A stretch of DNA of 64,000 nt from an uncultured Novosphingobium sp. (GCA_946886075.1 CAMPHR010000009.1:34863-98862), one strand, 5' to 3'. Positions 35,483 to 44,233 are shown, counted from the first letter of the stretch. Program-made: numbers and translations. The notes: a model not told the origin generated them from the sequence alone.

Positions 35483-36331
35483 ATGAAAGAAGCGTCCCTT
35501 ATCGCGGCCATGCCGCAAGCAACAGAACCGCTGGCGCGGCGCATCCGCGGTCAAACCCTGCGCATGGTGACGCGGGCGAAGGCGTCGCATATCGGATCAG
35601 CTCTGTCGATCGCCGACATCATGGCCGTGCTTTACGGGCGCGCTCTGCGGGTAAGCCCTGCCGCTCCCGAGCATAGTGAGCGGGACCGTTTCATCCTCTC
35701 CAAAGGCCACGCCTGCGTTGCCGTTTATGCGGCGCTCGCGGAAACAGGCTTTTTCGACCAGGCGCTGCTGGAAACCTATGGCGTGGACGGGTCGATGCTG
35801 ATGGCCCATATCAGCCACAAGGTGCCGGGCGCGGAATTTTCCACCGGCGCGCTGGGGCACGGCCTTCCCTTCGGCACCGGCAAGGCACTGGCCGCGAAAC
35901 GGCGGGGACAGGCATGGCGAACCGTCGTGCTGACTAGCGATGGCGAATGGGGCGAGGGCAGCAATTGGGAAGCCGCCCTATTCGCGGCGCATCATAGTCT
36001 TGATAACCTGGTCTGCATCATCGACTATAACAAGCTTCAGAGCCTGCGAACGGTCGATGAAACCCTGCGCTTAGAACCGCTCCATTCGAAGTTCGAGGCT
36101 TTTGGCTGGGCGGTGCGCGAGGTCGATGGGCACGATCATGACGCACTGATCGATGCGCTGGGGGACGCGCCTTGGGAAGTCGGCAAGCCGCTGATGCTTA
36201 TCGCGCACACGACCAAGGGCAAGGGCGTCAGCTTCATGGAGAATAAGGTGGAGTGGCACTACCGCAATCCCACTCCCGAGCTGCTGCTGGCTGCGCTGGC
36301 CGAGATTGAAGGGGAGCAAGCCGATGCGTAA
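35483..36331 (+). CDS. Transketolase-like enzyme, N-terminal (thiamine diphosphate binding) subunit
   Basis: The 282-residue subunit carries the ThDP pyrophosphate-binding half of transketolase. It shows HIGSALSIADIMAVLYG, ILSKGHACVAVYAAL, FSTGALGHGLPFGTG, and the ThDP motif beginning SDGEWGEGSNWEAALFA and ending IIDYNK. In normal transketolase this half is fused to the C-terminal half; here the pieces are encoded by adjacent genes with an 8-base overlap. The gene is placed before CDP-glucose genes, so it may transfer a two-carbon unit to a keto sugar instead of serving the pentose phosphate pathway. The ATG at 35483 is preferred over 35510. Confidence 0.88.
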   Translation: MKEASLIAAMPQATEPLARRIRGQTLRMVTRAKASHIGSALSIADIMAVLYGRALRVSPAAPEHSERDRFILSKGHACVAVYAALAETGFFDQALLETYGVDGSMLMAHISHKVPGAEFSTGALGHGLPFGTGKALAAKRRGQAWRTVVLTSDGEWGEGSNWEAALFAAHHSLDNLVCIIDYNKLQSLRTVDETLRLEPLHSKFEAFGWAVREVDGHDHDALIDALGDAPWEVGKPLMLIAHTTKGKGVSFMENKVEWHYRNPTPELLLAALAEIEGEQADA

Positions 36332-37187
36332 CGCCTTCATCGAAGAACTGAGCACACTCGCCGAAACCCATGACAATATCGCGCTGGTCGTCGGTGACCT
36401 TGGCTACAGCGTGATCGAGGAATTTGCCGATCGCTTCCCCGACCGCTTCATCAATGCCGGGGTGGCAGAGCAGAATATGACCGGGCTCGCCGCCGGGATG
36501 GCCAGCGAAGGCTATCATGTCTTCACCTATTCCATCGCCAATTTCCCGACTTTCCGCTGCGCCGAGCAGGTCCGCAACGATGTCGACCATCATCGCTTGC
36601 CCGTGACGGTGGTCGCGGTGGGCGGCGGCGTTTCCTATGGCGCGCTCGGCTATTCGCATCATGCCGTCCAGGACTATGCACTGATGCGGTCGATGCCGCA
36701 CATGACCATCGCTGCTCCTGGCGATCCACTGGAAACGCGGGCCTGCCTGCGTTGGCTGGTGGCTAATCCGGGGCCTTCCTACCTGCGCCTCGGCAAGGCA
36801 GGCGAGCCGCGCTTTCACGAGAACATCCCCGACGTGGCGCCGGGCCGCTGGGTTCCCGTACGCGAGGGCGCCGGTGATGAGGTCATGCTGTCCACCGGGG
36901 CGGCGCTGGGAGCGGCGCTTGACCGTGCAGAGGGCCGCGCTGTCTGGTCTCTGCCGCTCTGGAGCATGGCGGCCAAGGCCGATCAGCCCGCGCAACTAGC
37001 GCGGCATAGCCGAGTGACGACGCTGGAAGATCATCTCGCCGATGGCGGCTTTGGCTCGTGGCTGACAGAGAGCGTCGCGGGAACGCCAGCTGCTGCGCGG
37101 ATCGAGCCGATCGCACTGTCACCTGAGATTTGCGACATGGTAGCGGGACAAGCCACGCTCAACAGGATCGGCGGCCTCACCCTTTAA
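36324..37187 (+). CDS. Transketolase-like enzyme, C-terminal (pyrimidine-binding) subunit
   Basis: The 287-residue subunit starts MRNAFIEELSTLAETHDNIA and has the pyrimidine-binding motifs of transketolase: VGDLGYSVIEEFADRFPDRF, NAGVAEQNMTGLAAGMA and the catalytic-type Glu in VAEQN. Later SYGALGYSHHAVQDYALMRS matches the transketolase C-half. The ATG at 36324 overlaps the end of the N-terminal subunit. Together the two form a split transketolase, a type known from nucleotide-sugar and antibiotic clusters. Confidence 0.88.
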   Translation: MRNAFIEELSTLAETHDNIALVVGDLGYSVIEEFADRFPDRFINAGVAEQNMTGLAAGMASEGYHVFTYSIANFPTFRCAEQVRNDVDHHRLPVTVVAVGGGVSYGALGYSHHAVQDYALMRSMPHMTIAAPGDPLETRACLRWLVANPGPSYLRLGKAGEPRFHENIPDVAPGRWVPVREGAGDEVMLSTGAALGAALDRAEGRAVWSLPLWSMAAKADQPAQLARHSRVTTLEDHLADGGFGSWLTESVAGTPAAARIEPIALSPEICDMVAGQATLNRIGGLTL

Positions 37188-37224
37188 CAGCTTCTTTACC
37201 ACGCCTGTTCATAGGATAGTTCCC

Positions 37225-38001
37225 ATGAAAGCGATCATCCTTGCAGGGGGCCTCGGCACCCGCCTCGCCGAAGAAACCTCGGTCCGACCCAAGCCCATGG
37301 TGGAGATCGGCGGCAAGCCGATCCTGTGGCATATCATGAAGATATATGCCCAGTATGGCGTGGACGAGTTCATCGTGTGCCTTGGCTACAAGGGCTACAT
37401 GATCAAGGAATATTTCTTCAACTACGCGCTCCACATGTCGGACGTGACGATCGACTTGCGGCGCGGCACAACCGACGTGCATCGCAACGCCTGCGAGGAT
37501 TGGAAAATCTCGCTGATCGATACCGGCGCGGAGACGATGACCGGCGGTCGCCTGCGTCAGGCAATGCAATATCTAGGCGAGGACGAAGATTTTTGCCTGA
37601 CCTATGGCGACGGTGTCAGCGACCTCAATGTCGGCGCGGCGATCGACTTCCACCGCTCGCATGGCCGCAAGGCGACAGTGACCGCGGTGCGCCCGGCGAG
37701 CCGCTATGGCCAGCTCGACCTTGACGGTGATCGGGTTGCCGCCTTTGCGGAAAAGCCGCTTGATGAAGGGGGCTGGATCAATGGCGGCTTCTTTGTCCTC
37801 AACCGCTCGGTCGGCAATTACCTGAGCAACAGCGACGCCTGCGTTTGGGAACGCGAGCCGTTGGAGGCACTTGCCGACGATGGCGAACTGCGCTCCTTTT
37901 TCCATAACGGTTTCTGGCAGCCGATGGACACGCTGCGCGACCGCCAGATGCTCGAAAGCATGTGGGAACGGCAAGAGGCTCCATGGAAGACCTGGCACTG
38001 A
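37225..38001 (+). CDS. rfbF: Glucose-1-phosphate cytidylyltransferase
   Basis: The 258-residue enzyme makes CDP-glucose from glucose-1-phosphate and CTP. It shows the nucleotidyltransferase signature ILAGGLGTRLAEETSVRPKP, the metal/active-site region FCLTYGDGVSDLNVGAAIDF and INGGFFVLNRSVGNYL. Length and motifs match RfbF. It overlaps the start of the next gene by 19 bases. This is the first committed step of the CDP-sugar branch. Confidence 0.93.
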   Translation: MKAIILAGGLGTRLAEETSVRPKPMVEIGGKPILWHIMKIYAQYGVDEFIVCLGYKGYMIKEYFFNYALHMSDVTIDLRRGTTDVHRNACEDWKISLIDTGAETMTGGRLRQAMQYLGEDEDFCLTYGDGVSDLNVGAAIDFHRSHGRKATVTAVRPASRYGQLDLDGDRVAAFAEKPLDEGGWINGGFFVLNRSVGNYLSNSDACVWEREPLEALADDGELRSFFHNGFWQPMDTLRDRQMLESMWERQEAPWKTWH

Positions 38002-39077
38002 AGCGCCACGCTGCGCGGGCGGTGGCGCCGGATCCTGCCTTCTGGGCGGGGCGGCGCGTGCTGCTGACCGGGCATACGGGCTTCAAGGGAAGCTGGTTAC
38101 TGGTGCTGCTCGATATACTGGGGGCGAAGGTCACGGGGCTGGCGCTGGCACCGAACACGGAGCCGTCGATGTTCGACTGTGTAGGCGGGGCGGCGCTCTG
38201 CGACCATCATCTCGCCGACATTGGCGATGCTGCGGCCGTCGAGGCGATCGTCGCCGACGCGCAGCCTGACATCGTCCTGCATCTCGCCGCGCAGCCGCTC
38301 GTACGCGCTTCCTACGGCGACCCGCTCGGAACCTATCGCACTAATGTGATGGGCACCGCACATGTGCTCGAAGCCTGCCGCGAGACTGCATCGGTGCGCA
38401 CGATTGTCTCGGTCACGACCGACAAATGCTATGTCAATGATGGCCGCCTCGAAGGCTATCGCGAGGATGCCCCACTTGGCGGGCATGATCCCTATTCCAA
38501 CAGCAAGGCCTGTGCTGAGCTGGTAAGCGCCTGCTGGCGCGACAGCTTTCTTGGGACACGGGGCACTGGCGTTGCCACCGCGCGGGCGGGCAATGTCATC
38601 GGCGGCGGCGACTGGTCGGCCGACCGACTGGTGCCCGACGCGATCCGCGCCTTTTCCGCTGGCCAAGCGGTGGAAATCCGTCACCCTGAAGCGGTGCGTC
38701 CGTGGCAGCATGTGCTGGAGCCGCTGACCGGCTATCTGCTGCTGGCAGAGGCATTGGCCGATGATCCTGCCGGTTTCGCGCGGGGCTGGAATTTCGGTCC
38801 TGCGCCCACCGATATGGCGAGCGTGCGTGAAGTGATCGATCTGCTGGCAGGGCATTGGGGTGTGACCCAGCCCTGGGCAAAACAGCCCGGCGAGCATCCG
38901 CATGAAGCAGCGATGCTGACGCTCGACTCTTCGGCTGCAGCTGAGGCGTTGAGCTGGCGCCCGCGCCTGTCGCTTGATCGGGCGCTGAAGCTCACCGCCG
39001 ACTGGTACCGCGCCGATGACAAGCGCGCTACGACTTACCGTCAAGCCGAGGAATTCCTCGCTGTGGTGCCGGCATGA
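37983..39077 (+). CDS. rfbG: CDP-glucose 4,6-dehydratase
   Basis: The 364-residue extended SDR converts CDP-glucose to CDP-4-keto-6-deoxyglucose. It has the Rossmann motif LLTGHTGFKGSWLLVLL, the catalytic Thr/Asp/Lys segment VSVTTDKCYVN and the Tyr-Lys pair in YSNSKACAELV. The ATG at 37983 lies inside the end of rfbF. RfbH, the partner needed for 3-deoxygenation, is not present in the window. Confidence 0.92.
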   Translation: MEDLALKRHAARAVAPDPAFWAGRRVLLTGHTGFKGSWLLVLLDILGAKVTGLALAPNTEPSMFDCVGGAALCDHHLADIGDAAAVEAIVADAQPDIVLHLAAQPLVRASYGDPLGTYRTNVMGTAHVLEACRETASVRTIVSVTTDKCYVNDGRLEGYREDAPLGGHDPYSNSKACAELVSACWRDSFLGTRGTGVATARAGNVIGGGDWSADRLVPDAIRAFSAGQAVEIRHPEAVRPWQHVLEPLTGYLLLAEALADDPAGFARGWNFGPAPTDMASVREVIDLLAGHWGVTQPWAKQPGEHPHEAAMLTLDSSAAAEALSWRPRLSLDRALKLTADWYRADDKRATTYRQAEEFLAVVPA

Positions 39078-39988
39078 GCCGGATTCTTGTCACCGGCGCT
39101 AGCGGTTTTGTTGGCGCTGCCGTTGCTGATCTTGCCGCGCGCGAAGGCCATGTGGTGACGGTGCTGGCGCGCAATCCGGCTTCACCGCGTGTCGTTGCGC
39201 TGGCAGGAAGATGTGCTGTCGCTGTGGCCGATCTGGCGGACGGCGAGGCCGTGCGCGCCGCTATCGCGGAGGCCCGCCCCGACATCATCATTCATTCCGC
39301 CTGGGAAGGTGTCGGTGGTGCTGCCCGCGCAGGCGACATCCAGCTCGATAATATCCGCACGACCGTCGGGCTGCTTGACGCTGGTATCGCAGGTGGTGCG
39401 CGCCGCTTCATCGGCATTGGCAGCCAAGCCGAATATGGTCGGCACGACCGCCGCATCGACGAAAGCGCAGCGACCGAGCCTTTCCTTCTGTATGGCGTCG
39501 CTAAGCTGTCTGCGTGCCATCTCACGCGCCAGCGTGCCACAGAAGCCGGGATCGGCTTTGCCTGGCTGCGGCTCTTTTCGCCCTATGGCCCCGGCGACAA
39601 TCCCAACTGGTTGATCCCATCTGTCGCCGCGCAGATCCTCGCCGGACAGGCGCCGCGCACCAGCCTGGGCACCCAAAAATGGGACTATCTGCACATCGTC
39701 GATACTGCGCGGGCTGTACTGGCCGCAGCGCTAACCGAAAGCGCACAGGGCGTCTTCAACCTGTCTAGCGGGCGCGCCGTCACCGTGCGATCGATCGTCG
39801 AGCGTATTCGCGATCTTGCCTGTCCCGGACTTGAGCTTCGCTTTGGCGATATCCCGTTTGGTCCCAGCCAGATCATGCATTTGGAGGGAGATTGCAGCCG
39901 CTTGACCGCCGCGACAGGCTGGAACCCGACCATCGCCATCGAGGATGGGCTTGTCACCGTGGTCGATGCGCTGAGGCTGGCGGCATGA
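39074..39988 (+). CDS. NAD(P)-dependent epimerase/reductase of the CDP-sugar pathway
   Basis: The 304-residue SDR has the dinucleotide motif ILVTGASGFVGAAVADLA, the Ser region IGIGSQAEYG, and the YGVAKLSACHL active-site Tyr-Lys. The later LFSPYGPGDNPNWLIP is typical of extended SDRs such as CDP-abequose or tyvelose synthases. It probably reduces or epimerises the keto sugar made by RfbG (and the transketolase). The start overlaps the rfbG stop by four bases. Confidence 0.85.
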   Translation: MSRILVTGASGFVGAAVADLAAREGHVVTVLARNPASPRVVALAGRCAVAVADLADGEAVRAAIAEARPDIIIHSAWEGVGGAARAGDIQLDNIRTTVGLLDAGIAGGARRFIGIGSQAEYGRHDRRIDESAATEPFLLYGVAKLSACHLTRQRATEAGIGFAWLRLFSPYGPGDNPNWLIPSVAAQILAGQAPRTSLGTQKWDYLHIVDTARAVLAAALTESAQGVFNLSSGRAVTVRSIVERIRDLACPGLELRFGDIPFGPSQIMHLEGDCSRLTAATGWNPTIAIEDGLVTVVDALRLAA

Positions 39989-40371
39989 TCGCGCCCGCCC
40001 TACACCGTCGCTTCATCCGATATCTTGTCGCAGGCGGGGTCAACACGCTCTTCGGCTATGGCGCGTACAGTGCGCTGTTGGTGCTGGGCGTAATTCCGCA
40101 CGTGGCAGTTATCGTTGGAGGTATTGCCGGCGTCCTCTTCAACTTCCTAACGACCAGTGCCGTCTTCAGCTCCCGCGACTGGCGCAAGCTGCCACGTTTC
40201 CTCGCCGTTTATGGCGTGATGCTCAGCTTGAACATCCTATCGCTCGAGCTTCTCATGCGCGCGGGGCTCGGACCCCTGTTGGCGCAGGCAGTCATCCTGC
40301 CGATATTCGCCCTCACCTTCCTAGCCATGCGCCGCTTCGTGTTCGCGGCTTCGCCGGAGCAGACCTCATGA
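39985..40371 (+). CDS. gtrA: GtrA-family membrane flippase
   Basis: The 128-residue protein has four hydrophobic helices: FIRYLVAGGVNTLFGYGAYS, VIVGGIAGVLFNFLTTSAVF, VYGVMLSLNILSLELLMRAG and LAQAVILPIFALTFLAMRRF. The GtrA signature NFLTTSAVFSSRDWR is visible. GtrA proteins are thought to flip undecaprenyl-phosphate-linked sugars. The start overlaps the previous stop (ATGA), and the next gene overlaps its end. Confidence 0.88.
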   Translation: MIAPALHRRFIRYLVAGGVNTLFGYGAYSALLVLGVIPHVAVIVGGIAGVLFNFLTTSAVFSSRDWRKLPRFLAVYGVMLSLNILSLELLMRAGLGPLLAQAVILPIFALTFLAMRRFVFAASPEQTS

Positions 40372-41327
40372 AGACCATCTCCATCGTGACGCCCTGCTTC
40401 AACGAGGCGGACAATGTAGAGGCATGCCGCGACGCGGTCGCCGCCCTGTTCGCTCCCGGCGCGCCGCTGGGGGGATACGGGCGCGAGCATATCTTCGCCG
40501 ACAATGACAGCAGCGATGGCACGCAGGACATTCTTCGCACGCTGGCCGGCAGGGATCCGTCGATGAAGGTGATCCTCAACGCCCGCAATTATGGGCCGTT
40601 CCGCTCCAACTTCAATGCCTTGCGGTCGGCTACGGGCGACGCAGTGGTGGTGTTCCTGCCCGCTGACCTTCAGGACCCGGCGGAGATGATCCCGGAGTTC
40701 GTGAGACTGTGGGAAAGCGGCGTGGAGGTGGTCGCGGGCGCGCGCGTCAACCGGCAGGAGAGCGTGGCGCTGCGCAGCTGCCGCGCCATCTTCTACCGCA
40801 CGGTTCGGAGCCTGAGCGACATCGACATTCCGGTGAATGTCGGCGAATTCCAGCTTCTGGATCGTAAGGTATGGGAAGCGGTCGTCAGCCACGACGATCA
40901 TTATCCCTATATCCGCGGCATAATCGCTTCGGTCGGCTTTCGCCGCGCCATCGTTCCTTACACCTGGGCCGCACGCCGCTCGGGCATCTCCAAGAATAAT
41001 CTGCCCAGGTTGATTGATCAGGCCCTGAACGGCATTTTCAGCTTCACCAATGTACCGATGCGCCTGTGCACCTTCGTCGGCGTCGCCATGGCGGCGCTGT
41101 GCATTCTCTATGCGCTTGCTTCGATTGGCGTCTATATTGCACGGCCCGAGCTGGCACCCCGTGGCACTATGACGCTGATCGTCGCGCTTTTCTTTCTGTC
41201 CGGCGTCCAGCTCGCTTTCATGGGCATACTGGGCGAGTATGTAACGTCCATCCATGCACAGGTCCGCAAACGCCCACTCGTCATCGAGCGCGAGCGGATC
41301 AATATGGGCCTCTCAATCAGTTTATGA
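40368..41327 (+). CDS. GtrB/DPM-like polyprenyl-phosphate glycosyltransferase (GT2)
   Basis: The 319-residue protein has a GT2 domain (SIVTPCFNEADNVEACRDAV, HIFADNDSSDGTQDILRTLA, and the DxD-like VVVFLPADLQDPAEM). Two C-terminal transmembrane helices follow (FVGVAMAALCILYALASIGV and LIVALFFLSGVQLAFMGILG). GtrB-type enzymes transfer a sugar from a nucleotide to undecaprenyl phosphate at the inner face of the membrane. Next to GtrA and CDP-sugar genes it is the likely lipid-linking step. It is the last gene of the plus-strand operon. Confidence 0.88.
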   Translation: MKTISIVTPCFNEADNVEACRDAVAALFAPGAPLGGYGREHIFADNDSSDGTQDILRTLAGRDPSMKVILNARNYGPFRSNFNALRSATGDAVVVFLPADLQDPAEMIPEFVRLWESGVEVVAGARVNRQESVALRSCRAIFYRTVRSLSDIDIPVNVGEFQLLDRKVWEAVVSHDDHYPYIRGIIASVGFRRAIVPYTWAARRSGISKNNLPRLIDQALNGIFSFTNVPMRLCTFVGVAMAALCILYALASIGVYIARPELAPRGTMTLIVALFFLSGVQLAFMGILGEYVTSIHAQVRKRPLVIERERINMGLSISL

Positions 41328-41970
41328 CTTTTAAGTGACGTGACTATCACTGACAGTGTCGGTGGGGGACGGCCATTACGTGGCGTGTCTACGTGGCATT
41401 GACACATTGGTTTGACGACACGGCAGTAACCGGCTTGCGCTGTCGTCTCCGGACGACTCCATCTCCATTGAAGGTCTGTCTACGGCGGGCGCACGCTCCG
41501 GATTAGAGGGCCGGGAGACTTGCCGGCGCCGCTGCACTCCGGAAGGTGCGTAATCGCATATCCTTGGCGTGTGGGAAAGTGGAGCATGCAGGGTGGCCTG
41601 CTCCAAAACTTCCCGGCCCTTGCGAACCGGTGCGTTTCAACCTTTCGATGGACTCACTAATGTGCTCCACGCTACGCTGTATTAGCGCCGAGCAGCCTGA
41701 GCGACTTCCAGTCGGCCATGTCATGATGTTGATGATCAATACGCGTTACACAATCGGGTGGCGATTCCCTGTCCATTGCAGTTGCGTAGTCGATTTTGAC
41801 CGTAAGGATATAGACTTACCTCCCAGCGTATGGGTTCGGCCATTCGCAAGGGTGAGATCATGATTACGATTCTCGCTGAGGGCCGCGTCCCGGTTCGAAC
41901 TCATTCAGTGGTGGTCAGTCAGGCTAAGTGAGTGGAAGCTCGTCCGAGCACGTCGGCTAAATGTCAGGAC
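41328..41970. other. Intergenic region with decayed mobile DNA
   Basis: Apart from the integrase remnant at 41638-41740 the 640-bp segment has no supported gene. Composition is lower in GC than its surroundings. It marks the border between the glycan cluster and the integration hotspot. Confidence 0.5.
41638..41740 (-). pseudogene. Remnant of the 3' end of a tyrosine integrase gene
   Basis: This stretch aligns base by base with the 3' end of the intact integrase at 42689-43726 (matching parts include GTGCTCCACGCT with GTGGTCCACGCT, and GGCCATGT with GCCCATGT). It would encode the last helix (SVEHISESIERL), but a frameshift breaks the DWKSLR segment in front of it. It is in the same orientation as the intact gene, about 1 kb away. 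Confidence 0.6.
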
Positions 41971-42348
41971 CTATTGGATGTGCTGGCGAAACCAATCAGC
42001 CATCTCCGCCTCTGACAGTTCGCCGCCAGCGAGGGCGATAAAGGCCACCACCAATTCGGCATCCGTGGCGGTCAACTCGTATCCATTGAGCATGAGGAAA
42101 GTTTCGCTCACTACTGCTGCGGTTCTTTTGTTGCCGTCTATGAATGGATGGTTTTGAGTGATGCCGAACGCATAGGCTGCGGCTAAATCCGCGACATCGA
42201 GTTCGCCATAGCCTGCCAAGTTTACCGGGCTGGCTATAGCGCTATCAAACAGGCCCTGGTCGCGAATCCCGTCATCTCCGCCATGCGCCATTTGCTCGGC
42301 ATGTGCTGCTATAGCCACTGCTGCGGTGACCCAAATCCAGTGAAGCAT
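41971..42348 (-). CDS. doc: Doc-family toxin (Fic fold kinase)
   Basis: The 125-residue protein has the Doc/Fic core HPFIDGNKRTAAVV, where the NKR ending fits Doc kinases that phosphorylate EF-Tu rather than AMPylating Fic proteins (GNGR). It has the expected length, and its N-terminal WIWVTAAVAIAAHAEQMAHG matches Doc. It begins three bases after the antitoxin stop, so the two form a toxin-antitoxin operon. Confidence 0.88.
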   Translation of the reverse strand: MLHWIWVTAAVAIAAHAEQMAHGGDDGIRDQGLFDSAIASPVNLAGYGELDVADLAAAYAFGITQNHPFIDGNKRTAAVVSETFLMLNGYELTATDAELVVAFIALAGGELSEAEMADWFRQHIQ

Positions 42349-42351
42349 GGA

Positions 42352-42579
42352 CTATTTGGCGAGTTCACGCAGTGCGCGTTTGCGCCGAAGCATCACTTCG
42401 CGAGCAGCGGCCATCTGGGCTTCAAAATCCGGGGCAGCCGCACTCAACTCGATGCCACGGGGAGTCGCCACAAGCGAAAGAGTTTCACCCACTTGGACGT
42501 TGAGGTGGGCCAGAACATCGCGGGGCAGGATGACACCCGCGCTGTTCCCGATTCTTGTGATTTTAAGTGCGCCGTTCAT
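42352..42579 (-). CDS. AbrB/MazE-type antitoxin
   Basis: The 75-residue protein carries a SpoVT-AbrB/MazE DNA-binding domain (ALKITRIGNSAGVILPRDVL). The C-terminal helix (FEAQMAAAREVMLRRKRALR) would bind the toxin. The start at 42579 was chosen because the AbrB fold begins there; the frame continues to 42615 without need. It should neutralise Doc and autoregulate the operon. The usual Doc partner is Phd; an AbrB-type partner is a known variant. Confidence 0.85.
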   Translation of the reverse strand: MNGALKITRIGNSAGVILPRDVLAHLNVQVGETLSLVATPRGIELSAAAPDFEAQMAAAREVMLRRKRALRELAK

Positions 42580-42688
42580 ACGGTGGTTATAACAGAAGTA
42601 AGTTTGGGGAAGCAAGGGGCGGCAGATCGGGACTTCTTTCCAGTGGTAATGTCATAACCCGCGTTATCTCGCTCCCCAGGCGGTATGC

Positions 42689-43726
42689 TCAGCTCAACTT
42701 GTTAATGGAATCGCGCATGTGGTCCACGCTGACGCTGGAATAGCGTTGGACCATCCGCAGCGATTTCCAGCCGCCCATGTTCATGATGGTGATGAGGTCG
42801 ATGCCTGCCATAACACAGTGGGATGCCCAATGGTGGCGCCAGTCATGGACAGTGAAATCCTCGATCCCCGCACGCGTGCAGGCGGTCGCATGCTGGTTCT
42901 TGATCGGGTTGCCCCCGGGGATCTTCGCCTTGCGCGTATCCGAATAAGGTTTGCCAAACCGGTTAAGGAAGACATGGCCATTTGTCGGCTGTCCTCGCTT
43001 TTCCCATATGGGGCAGAGCACATCGAACACGCGAGAATGCATCGGCACCGATTTGATGACCGCGTTCTTGCTGTGGTTGAGCCGGATGGATCGTTCCTTC
43101 ATGTCCACTCCATCGACGCCCCATGGAATCTGCAACGCCGTCTGGATCCGCGGTCCCTGGAAAGCCAGCATGGTGATGATCGGCTGGATGTGAGGGGAAT
43201 AGGCGGCGATCAGCCGATCGCGGTCTTCCTTGCTAAGGAAGCGCACTCGCTCATTGTTGAACGGGATTGCCTTGATCCGCAGCGGCGGAAGATCGTGCAG
43301 ATCGTAATGGACATTCATCGCCGCCTGAAACACCGAGCGATAGCGGTCCTGACCACCCGGGTCATGGCCGGTAAGGTAAGCGCGGCGAAAATGCTCCCAC
43401 GCCTGCTTCGGCTCGCGCAAGCTGAAGTCGCCGATGATGCCATTCAGTTTGCCGATGCGCAGGATGTCGGACGCGCAAGGAGGCTTGGCCTTTGTCAGAT
43501 AGCTCTCGAAGGCATCGGCGATGGTGCCTTGAGCGACGAGCGCAGCGGGACCGAACATGAGCTGGTGGCGCAGCTTCGTTTCATGTTCCGCCATCAGATG
43601 GGCCGCCGCATCCCGATCGGTTGTCCTGAGGCTAAACTCCTGGACCTCGATATGCTTGTCGCCAAGCGAAACCGAGCCTCGGATATAGTAAATGCCTTTC
43701 TTTCCACGGGTACGGATTGAGAGCAT
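42689..43726 (-). CDS. Tyrosine recombinase (phage-type integrase)
   Basis: The 345-residue recombinase has an N-terminal arm/core-binding part (RTRGKKGIYYIRGSVSLGD) and a catalytic domain. The second Arg with its His lies in FTVHDWRHHWASHCVM, the later His/Trp position in IMNMGGWKSLRM, and the nucleophilic Tyr in VQRYSSVSVDH; the first Arg is in FQGPRIQTALQ. The gene lies between the toxin pair and tRNA-Val(GAC), reading away from the tRNA. This fits an element integrated at the tRNA 3' end. The true boundary on the other side was not found. Confidence 0.9.
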   Translation of the reverse strand: MLSIRTRGKKGIYYIRGSVSLGDKHIEVQEFSLRTTDRDAAAHLMAEHETKLRHQLMFGPAALVAQGTIADAFESYLTKAKPPCASDILRIGKLNGIIGDFSLREPKQAWEHFRRAYLTGHDPGGQDRYRSVFQAAMNVHYDLHDLPPLRIKAIPFNNERVRFLSKEDRDRLIAAYSPHIQPIITMLAFQGPRIQTALQIPWGVDGVDMKERSIRLNHSKNAVIKSVPMHSRVFDVLCPIWEKRGQPTNGHVFLNRFGKPYSDTRKAKIPGGNPIKNQHATACTRAGIEDFTVHDWRHHWASHCVMAGIDLITIMNMGGWKSLRMVQRYSSVSVDHMRDSINKLS

Positions 43727-44233
43727 GTGATCTTTTCCAGTCGCATGTGAATTCGCGCCTCCGCCGCATGGAAATTATCCGCATTCCTGAACGTGGAGCA
43801 CGCCCTGTTTCGTGAAGGTCTGGCGCATTCCGGTGCCAGCAGGGCGGTGGCCATGCCGGACTTGCACAGAATGTCACGGGACCCGAGGGGCTTGTGTCTG
43901 TTTCGGGGGATCGCGGGCTCTATGGGGAGCGGAGGCTGCGTGTCGTCTTTTTCCCGCTGATGAGATTGCCTGCTCGGCCGTGTCACAGCGCCGCTTCGCT
44001 GCTGCAAAAAGCGGCTCATGCATGACCGGCGTGACGACCTGTCCGTCGATCGACGACGGGGCATCATGAGGCTTAGCGAACCCGTGTGGGGGAGGTGCTG
44101 GCGAATCGGAACTTCGCTGGGGTCGCCCGGCATTTTTATGCCCAGAATTTGCCCAAAGGGGTACCGATATGCCCAAAATTTGCCCAAAAATGTCTTGGGC
44201 ACGGAAGGGTTCGCCGCCTTCTTCAGGTAAACA
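43727..44233. other. Integrase upstream region, no gene supported
   Basis: Frames here run through integrase-tRNA space in several registers and are not credible genes. The segment carries the repeated TGCCCA array described separately and probably the integrase promoter and attachment region. Confidence 0.5.
44138..44200 (-). repeat. TGCCCA(A) direct-repeat array, probable integrase arm sites
   Basis: Two 20-base copies (44138-44157 and 44169-44188) differ by one base. Each contains two TGCCCA units 11 bases apart, and an inverted TTGGGCA follows at 44195. The position between integrase and tRNA-Val fits arm-type recombinase or excisionase binding sites. Confidence 0.55.

Noticed and set aside
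35483..37187. Transketolase pair considered as a pyruvate dehydrogenase E1 alpha/beta pair
   Set aside because: Motifs such as SKGHACVAVYAAL and NAGVAEQNMTG are those of transketolase halves, and no E2 or E3 gene is near.
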